Of a stretch of DNA of 64,000 nt, positions 59,171 through 64,000 are shown one piece after another; the stretch's first letter is position 1, and every line of letters begins with the position of its first letter. The DNA lies in assembly GCA_963383645.1 (NCBI GenBank), contig OY726559.1, forward strand, positions 122,932,721-122,996,720. The letters are read 5' to 3'. The notes below the pieces were generated by a model. The model had not been told where the DNA came from, did no database searches, and saw nothing but the letters and a program-made list of their open reading frames with translations. Source of the stretch: Muscardinus avellanarius. Its lineage: Eukaryota > Chordata > Mammalia > Rodentia > Gliridae. The position numbers and the translations under genes were made by a program.

Positions 59171-59199
59171 AAAATAATAATTTTTTCTATTTCTTTTTA

Positions 59200-59400
59200 C
59201 TTTTTTTTTTTTTTTTTTTGGTGGTACTGAGGTTCCTGGAAACCCTTCTACCTCCGGGCTACACTCCCAGACCTATTTTATACTTTTTAAAATTTGGAAA
59301 CAGGGTCTCTGAAGCCAATGGGGCTGGCTTCGAACCTGCGCAATCCTCCTGTCTCTGCCTCCCAAGCGCGGGGATTACAAGCGTGCGCCACCACGCCCGA
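59200..59400 (-). repeat. B1-dID SINE, type B
   Basis: GAGGTTCCTGGAAACCCTTC, GGGCTGGCTTCGAACCTGC, GCGCCACCACGCCCG. Confidence 0.9.
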
Positions 59401-59459
59401 CAACAGGTGGGATACTCACCACTGTGTTAACAAGGACGATTCCTTTTATTGCTGTTTTA

Positions 59460-59715
59460 CAGTGCTGGGGGTTGAGCACAAGAGCACATGCGTTCTTCTT
59501 CTTCTGATTGATTGATTGCCATACTGGGGATTGTACCCCAACTCTTTTTATATTTTATATTTCATATTTTATTTTGAAATAAAATTTGATGTTTTATGTT
59601 TTATTTTCAAACAGGGTCGTGCTGAGGTTCCCAGGCTGGCCTTGAACTGGCACTCCTCTGTCTCAGCTTCCCGAGTACCTGGGGTTGCAGGCCTGTGCCG
59701 CCACCATCCCAGCTG
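59460..59715 (-). repeat. Old B1-dID SINE, interrupted
   Basis: GTGCTGGGGGTTGAGCACAAG, then GATT repeats and an ATTTTATATTT-rich middle, then GGCTGGCCTTGAACTGG ... CTGTGCCGCCACC. Confidence 0.65.
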
Positions 59716-59815
59716 CTACAGCATGTAAAATCACAATGGTGCCTCTCAGCGGCTGGTCACCTTATGTTGCCAAAGGTCGACTCAGCTCTAGATGGGTAGA
59801 GGGACTGTACATGTG

Positions 59816-60060
59816 TGAGGAGGGAGGTGAGGGCGACTGCGAGGGGCGCGCAGCACGGTGGCCTTGCGGCAGGGAGAGCGTGAGGGGCAGGCCACACGGA
59901 GGCCGGGCGTGTTCTGAGCGGGAGGCTCAGGTCGAGGCCTGGCTGGGCTGCCCCGCCCGGGCCACCGTCTCAGCCTCCATGTCTAGAGGATTGGTGTCAG
60001 CTCGGTCCCCACCTGGGGCTGCTGACTGCCAGCGCTGCCCCTGGGCATCCATGACCAGGG
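59816..60060. promoter_or_regulatory. CpG-rich patch
   Basis: I count 15 CpG within about 140 bp (59828-59970, e.g. GAGGGGCGCGCAGCACGG). A 180-codon + ORF begins upstream of it but has no recognised domain. Could be a CpG island of an unseen transcript or just GC-rich DNA. Confidence 0.35.
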
Positions 60061-60264
60061 TAGGTGGAGGGGGCGTTCTGTGGCCTGGGCCTGCTCTGGG
60101 CAGTGGGAGGGCTCGTGGTGAGCAGTGTCCACTCACAGGACGCTCATGCACAAGGGCAGGCGACAGGAAACAGACAAGGCACAAAGAAGCAGACACACGT
60201 GACAGGTGCGATGGGGAAGTGAGATAATGAGAGGGGCGGGAGCGCAGGACAGCAGCGCTGTCAG

Positions 60265-60457
60265 AGAGAGCACTGGAGCCTGGAATCCCATGACCGGAGG
60301 ATCAAGGTTCGCGGCCAGCCTTGGCTACTTAGTGAGGCCCTCCGCAGCTCGGTGAGACCTTGTTTCTAAATAAAATATAAAATAGGTCTGGGAGTATAGC
60401 CTGGAGGTAGAAACTCCCTGGGTTCCACCCCCAGTACCACCAAAAAAAAAAAAAAAT

Positions 60458-60503
<46 letters not shown>

Positions 60504-60592
60504 AAAGAATAAAAATAGGGCTGGGGGTGCAGCTCGGATAAAGAATGCCCCTGGGTTCATCCCCAGTACCATAAAAAAAAAAAAAAAAAAAG
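60265..60592 (+). repeat. B1-dID SINE, microsatellite and a second ID half
   Basis: 60265-60450 intermediate-type SINE lacking its 5' end; then A-run, (TA)n and (CA)n at 60470-60500; then AAATAAAGAATAAAAATAGG and an ID half 60502-60592 with A-tail. The second ID half is a 5'-truncated SINE. Confidence 0.85.
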
Positions 60593-61730
60593 GAAGGGAA
60601 GGAGGGAGGGAAGGGGACACTGCCGGTGGGACCTGAACCGAGTCAGGGAGGAGCCCCGGGACTCCTCGGCAGAGCACCCAGCCAGTGTCCTGAGGGGGCC
60701 GCACACCACGCTCAGCCAGCACCCGGCCACATGGCAAAGGGAGGGCGCCCAGGGGTACACTGTCAGAGGTGATTCTTCACAGCCTCCACTCTGCCACCCC
60801 GTCTCCTGCTCAAGAGCCCACCAGAGCTCCCACATGGCTGCTCTTCAGCGGCCCTTTCCCACGTGGCGTGCGGGGCTCCCTCTCCCATGTTTTTTTGCCC
60901 CCCCCCCAAAAAAAAACCCTAGCTCAGATTATTGAAATAAATGACTCGTTTAGTTTTTGCCGAGAGGGAAGGACCTGCTCTGAGGAGTACTTCCCCTGCC
61001 TTTCTGTGAAGCCCGAAGCTAGCGCTCCCCAGCTTCCAGTCATTGACGAGCTCCTGCCTGAGGCCCCAGCATGAGCGGCTGCTTTCTCACCCAGAACACT
61101 GGTGCCCGCCGCACATGCATGCACAAGCCAGTGCCTATGGCGGGCCTACTGTGTGCGCCACCGGGATGGCCGGGCTCCCGGGAAGAGGTCCCCGTGGGAG
61201 GAACACACTTCAAATACTCTTCTGTTAAAGAATGGCCGTTGCTACTTTTTAAACTTGTAGAGAGATCTGTTCCTTTGAATAGGAAACCACAACCTAGCAA
61301 ATTGCCACGCTCCTCGGGGCCTCATCACCCCCTCTCTGATCTTGTGAGGAGCTCTATGCTCTGGGCCTTCTCTGCTCCCCACTGGGAAGAAGTGTATTAT
61401 AACACGGCAGCTTTGCCCTTTGGTCGTCCTGGCAGCAGCACTGTGCCCAGGCTCTGCCTGCGAGTTTCCATGCCCACCCCTGTGAGCAGTCACAGCCTGC
61501 TGCCTGGACTTGTTGACAGGTGAGACCACCACCCTGCCTTCCAGCTGTTCTGGCGCTGTGACTCTCCAGCTAAAGATGACCCCCATGCGACTAGCCCTAC
61601 TACCGGGGCCTGGAACACCAGAACTCTTAACTTGGGGACTTGAGTGAGTGAGAGAGGTCAACCTTCAAAGACACAAAGTGGCCTTTTCTCTCCAGAATGG
61701 AGAGGGCAAAAGAAAGATGCTTCACAGCCA
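60593..61730. other. Unique GC-rich stretch
   Basis: No gene recognised; ORFs of 139 and 150 codons overlap on opposite strands. Confidence 0.45.
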
Positions 61731-61905
61731 GGCCTGTGGTGTGCACCTGTAATCCCGGTACATAGGAGGCTAAGGCAGCAGGATCACAGGTTTGAGGCCA
61801 GCCTCAGCAATTTAGCGAGACTTTCAGCAACCCAGGGAGACTCTATTTAAAAACAAAATCTTAAAGGTAGAATGCTTTTGGGTTTAAACCCCAGTACCAA
61901 AAAAA
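61731..61905 (+). repeat. Old B1-dID SINE, partly deleted
   Basis: CCTGTGGTGTGCACCTGTAA ... GGTTTAAACCCCAGTACC; the ID A-box segment is missing. Confidence 0.82.
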
Positions 61906-62025
61906 TAACCCTCACCAATGCCACACCAAACATCCCCAAGGACGATGGATTTGTTTTGCTTATTTTTTCATGTCATCTTCATTACATACATCAGCCCCGT
62001 CTTTCAAATAAGGAATCTAAGGTGA

Positions 62026-62232
62026 GACTGGGTGTGACACAAACCTGTCATCCCCGCGCTTGGGAGGCTGAGACAGGAGGCCTGCAGGTTCAAAGCCAGC
62101 CTCAGCTACTTACTGAGGCTCTCAGCAACTTGGTGTGACCTGTTTCCAAATAAAAAGTTAAACAGAACTGGTGATATAGCTCAGAGGTAGAATGTCCCTG
62201 GGTTCAATCCCTAGTACAACACTATCGTGTAC
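62026..62232 (+). repeat. B1-dID SINE, intermediate type, ending in (CA)n
   Basis: GGGTGTGACACAAACCTGTC, CAGGTTCAAAGCCAGCC, GGGTTCAATCCCTAGTAC. Confidence 0.87.

Positions 62233-62282
<50 letters not shown>
62233..62282 (+). repeat. (CA)n microsatellite
   Basis: About 24 CA units at the 3' end of a sense SINE. Confidence 0.97.
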
Positions 62283-62285
<3 letters not shown>

Positions 62286-63945
62286 GGGAGAATCCAGGGC
62301 CAAGGGGTCGCTTGGTGGTGCTGGCTGGGTGGCTTTGGAGATGAACTGACCTTATACCTACTACGACTACTACTCAGTCGGACGATGTCGGGCGTAGGGG
62401 GCACTGGGCACTGAACCAGGCAGCTCCCCACCTGTGGAGACGGAGAGGTGGTCTCTATCACAGCCTGGGCCGCTGCTAGGAGGGCACCAAGAGGAAACAG
62501 CCGGCCGCCCTCTAGCGCAGCGCCTGGGCTGGAGTCAGTGGTCTCGGGCAACTCTCACGGGTCCTGCCATTATTTCATTCTCCAGAAGAACCCCAAGTCC
62601 TCTAATAAGTCGGCTGCCAAAATGGGATTGTAACCTAAAGCTTCTAATTTGTAGTCCAGCGTCTCTTCTATAATACAGAGTGAGCACAGATGACACATTC
62701 AACTTTAGACATGCGAAATTTGATAGATGAATACCAAGCCGCACCGCTTTCATTTCCATATGCCACAGAGAAAATAAAACATTTCTATTTGGAATTTCAG
62801 TCTGCGGAAACAGATATGGGTAGAAGCTACTAACGGGGTTGTTCCGCAAAGCGCCACCAGGTGGCGCCATTCCACAGCCGCTGAATGTCCGAGGGTTCAA
62901 CTCCGGACAGAAGGGTTGGCTGGGTGTGAGGAGGCCACGTGCAGCCCCGGGGGGGTGCACCCGGGGGTGCTGCCAGTTGCTAAAAGGGTAGCAGGAACTG
63001 ATGTCTGAGTAACAGTGTCACGGATCTTCTGCTTTTATCAAAGATATCTTTTGTGCTGAGAACTATTTTTAAATTTATTGACTTTGCTCTAGGTCCTTTA
63101 AGGAACCCTGATGGAGTAGGAAGGTAAGACCTCGTTGGCCTGCGGCCTGCGGGGATGGCGGTGGGTCTGGGTGGGTCTGGGCTGCGGGTGGAGACAGGTG
63201 TTGAGAGCCGGCGGGGCAGGGTTTGCCTGCCCAGCAGCTGTGCAGTGGGGTCAGGAGCCTGGGGGGTTGTGGGGCTGGAGGGAAGGGTAGAGGTATGGGT
63301 AATGGACGGGGCCTCTGGCGCGGCTGGGGAGGAGACTCCCAAGGTGAACTGAGTGAAGTTCCTAGGTGGGGCCTGTGGGGAAGGGTCTGGAGTCCAGGCT
63401 GGCGCTGGCCCCGCCTCACAAATGTCCTCACACAGCCGGCCCTGGCACTCTGAGGAGGAGCGGAGGTCACACCGGCCTGGCCTCGTGGGGAGATGGGTTT
63501 TTCTGTTGGAGGGAAATATTGGGGCAGCCAGGACCCGGGCGGTGACCTCCAAGGTGACAAGCCCAGATCACCCTAACAGAGCAGGCCAGGTCCTAAGAGT
63601 CCCTCAGTCACCGAGGGGGAGAGTAGTAGGCAGGGAGACAGAGGCTCCTTCCTGGGCCACTGGAGGGAGGTGGAACCTGAGATCTGGCCAGACACGAGGC
63701 AGGCGGAGGGCCTGGGCGGGGTAGAGAGGCTTCTGCCAGGTAGCTGGGGTGAGTGGGGCGCCGGGGGAGGAGGGCCCGCCAGCCCACAAGACAGCAACTC
63801 AAACTCAACTGAAATGTGCAGGAGACCTTGATTCTCCAAAACGCACTTCTGACCAGTGGTAAAAAGAGCAGATTAGAACCTCAGTAAGGTTTCATAGCCC
63901 ACCTCCCAAGAGCTCGGGGCTACTTTCCTTTAAGACGCCCCCCCC

Positions 63946-63947
<2 letters not shown>
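62283..63947. other. Unique GC-rich stretch
   Basis: No gene recognised. 63,150-63,350 is G-rich on the + strand. Overlapping minus-strand ORFs of 190 and 161 codons (62980-63560) use the same DNA in two frames, a sign of composition rather than coding. Confidence 0.45.

Positions 63948-63988
<41 letters not shown>
63948..63988 (+). repeat. (GT)n microsatellite
   Basis: About 20 GT units followed by AGCACTGCTTCT at the window edge; possibly the tail of an antisense SINE beyond the end. Confidence 0.95.
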
Positions 63989-63990
<2 letters not shown>

Positions 63991-64000
63991 CACTGCTTCT

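Noticed and set aside
63094..63123. Small exon-like segment (CTCTAG before, GTAAGA after)
   Set aside because: The pyrimidine tract is poor, the segment is only 30 nt, and nothing around it suggests a transcript.
62980..63560. 190- and 161-codon minus-strand ORFs
   Set aside because: Two different frames of the same Pro-rich DNA are open, as expected from composition; no motif recognised.

Overview
The window is mammalian nuclear DNA, most likely from a squirrel-family rodent (Sciuridae: ground squirrel, marmot or tree squirrel). The main clue is the dominant repeat, a dimeric SINE with a 7SL/B1-like left half and an ID (tRNA-Ala-like) right half, present in about 70 copies and fragments on both strands. 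That architecture is known as B1-dID/MEN from squirrels and relatives. Older layers (MIR, L2, L1M, MER5/hAT, Tigger) are those shared by placental mammals.

Bases 1 to about 29,370 carry the 3' part of one protein gene on the + strand: TCF12 (HEB), a class I bHLH E-protein. Six coding exons splice in phase to 310 residues ending in ...NPMGHM: the 72-nt alternative exon, the exon with the amphipathic [13 protein letters not shown] segment, two linker exons, the bHLH exon and the C-terminal exon. The 3' UTR is itself interrupted by an intron; the terminal exon starts at 27,052 and offers several AATAAA signals. TCF12 dimerises with tissue-specific bHLH factors on CANNTG E-boxes in the nucleus. 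The introns are AT-rich and loaded with SINEs.

Inside the last coding intron, antisense, lies a full-length processed copy of PCNP (about 20,537-22,758). It has an intact 178-codon frame, a 3' UTR with AATAAA, a poly(A) tail and 11-bp target-site duplications.

From about 30 kb to the end I recognise no protein gene. The sequence becomes clearly GC-richer near 34.4 kb and holds dense SINEs, many (CA)n tracts grown from SINE tails, L1 and MIR remnants, two LTR-like regions, a GC-rich 18-bp-unit minisatellite (46,553-47,325) and two CpG-rich patches (about 38.15-38.54 and 59.82-60.05 kb). The many 60-190 codon ORFs there overlap in several frames and look like chance openings in GC-rich or repeat DNA.

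I found no undescribed multi-gene system. The most interesting items are the intact PCNP retrocopy, a reciprocal B-box difference between SINE subfamilies, a 26-nt apparently templated insertion inside a SINE, the minisatellite, and a NAGNAG tandem acceptor just upstream of the TCF12 bHLH domain.
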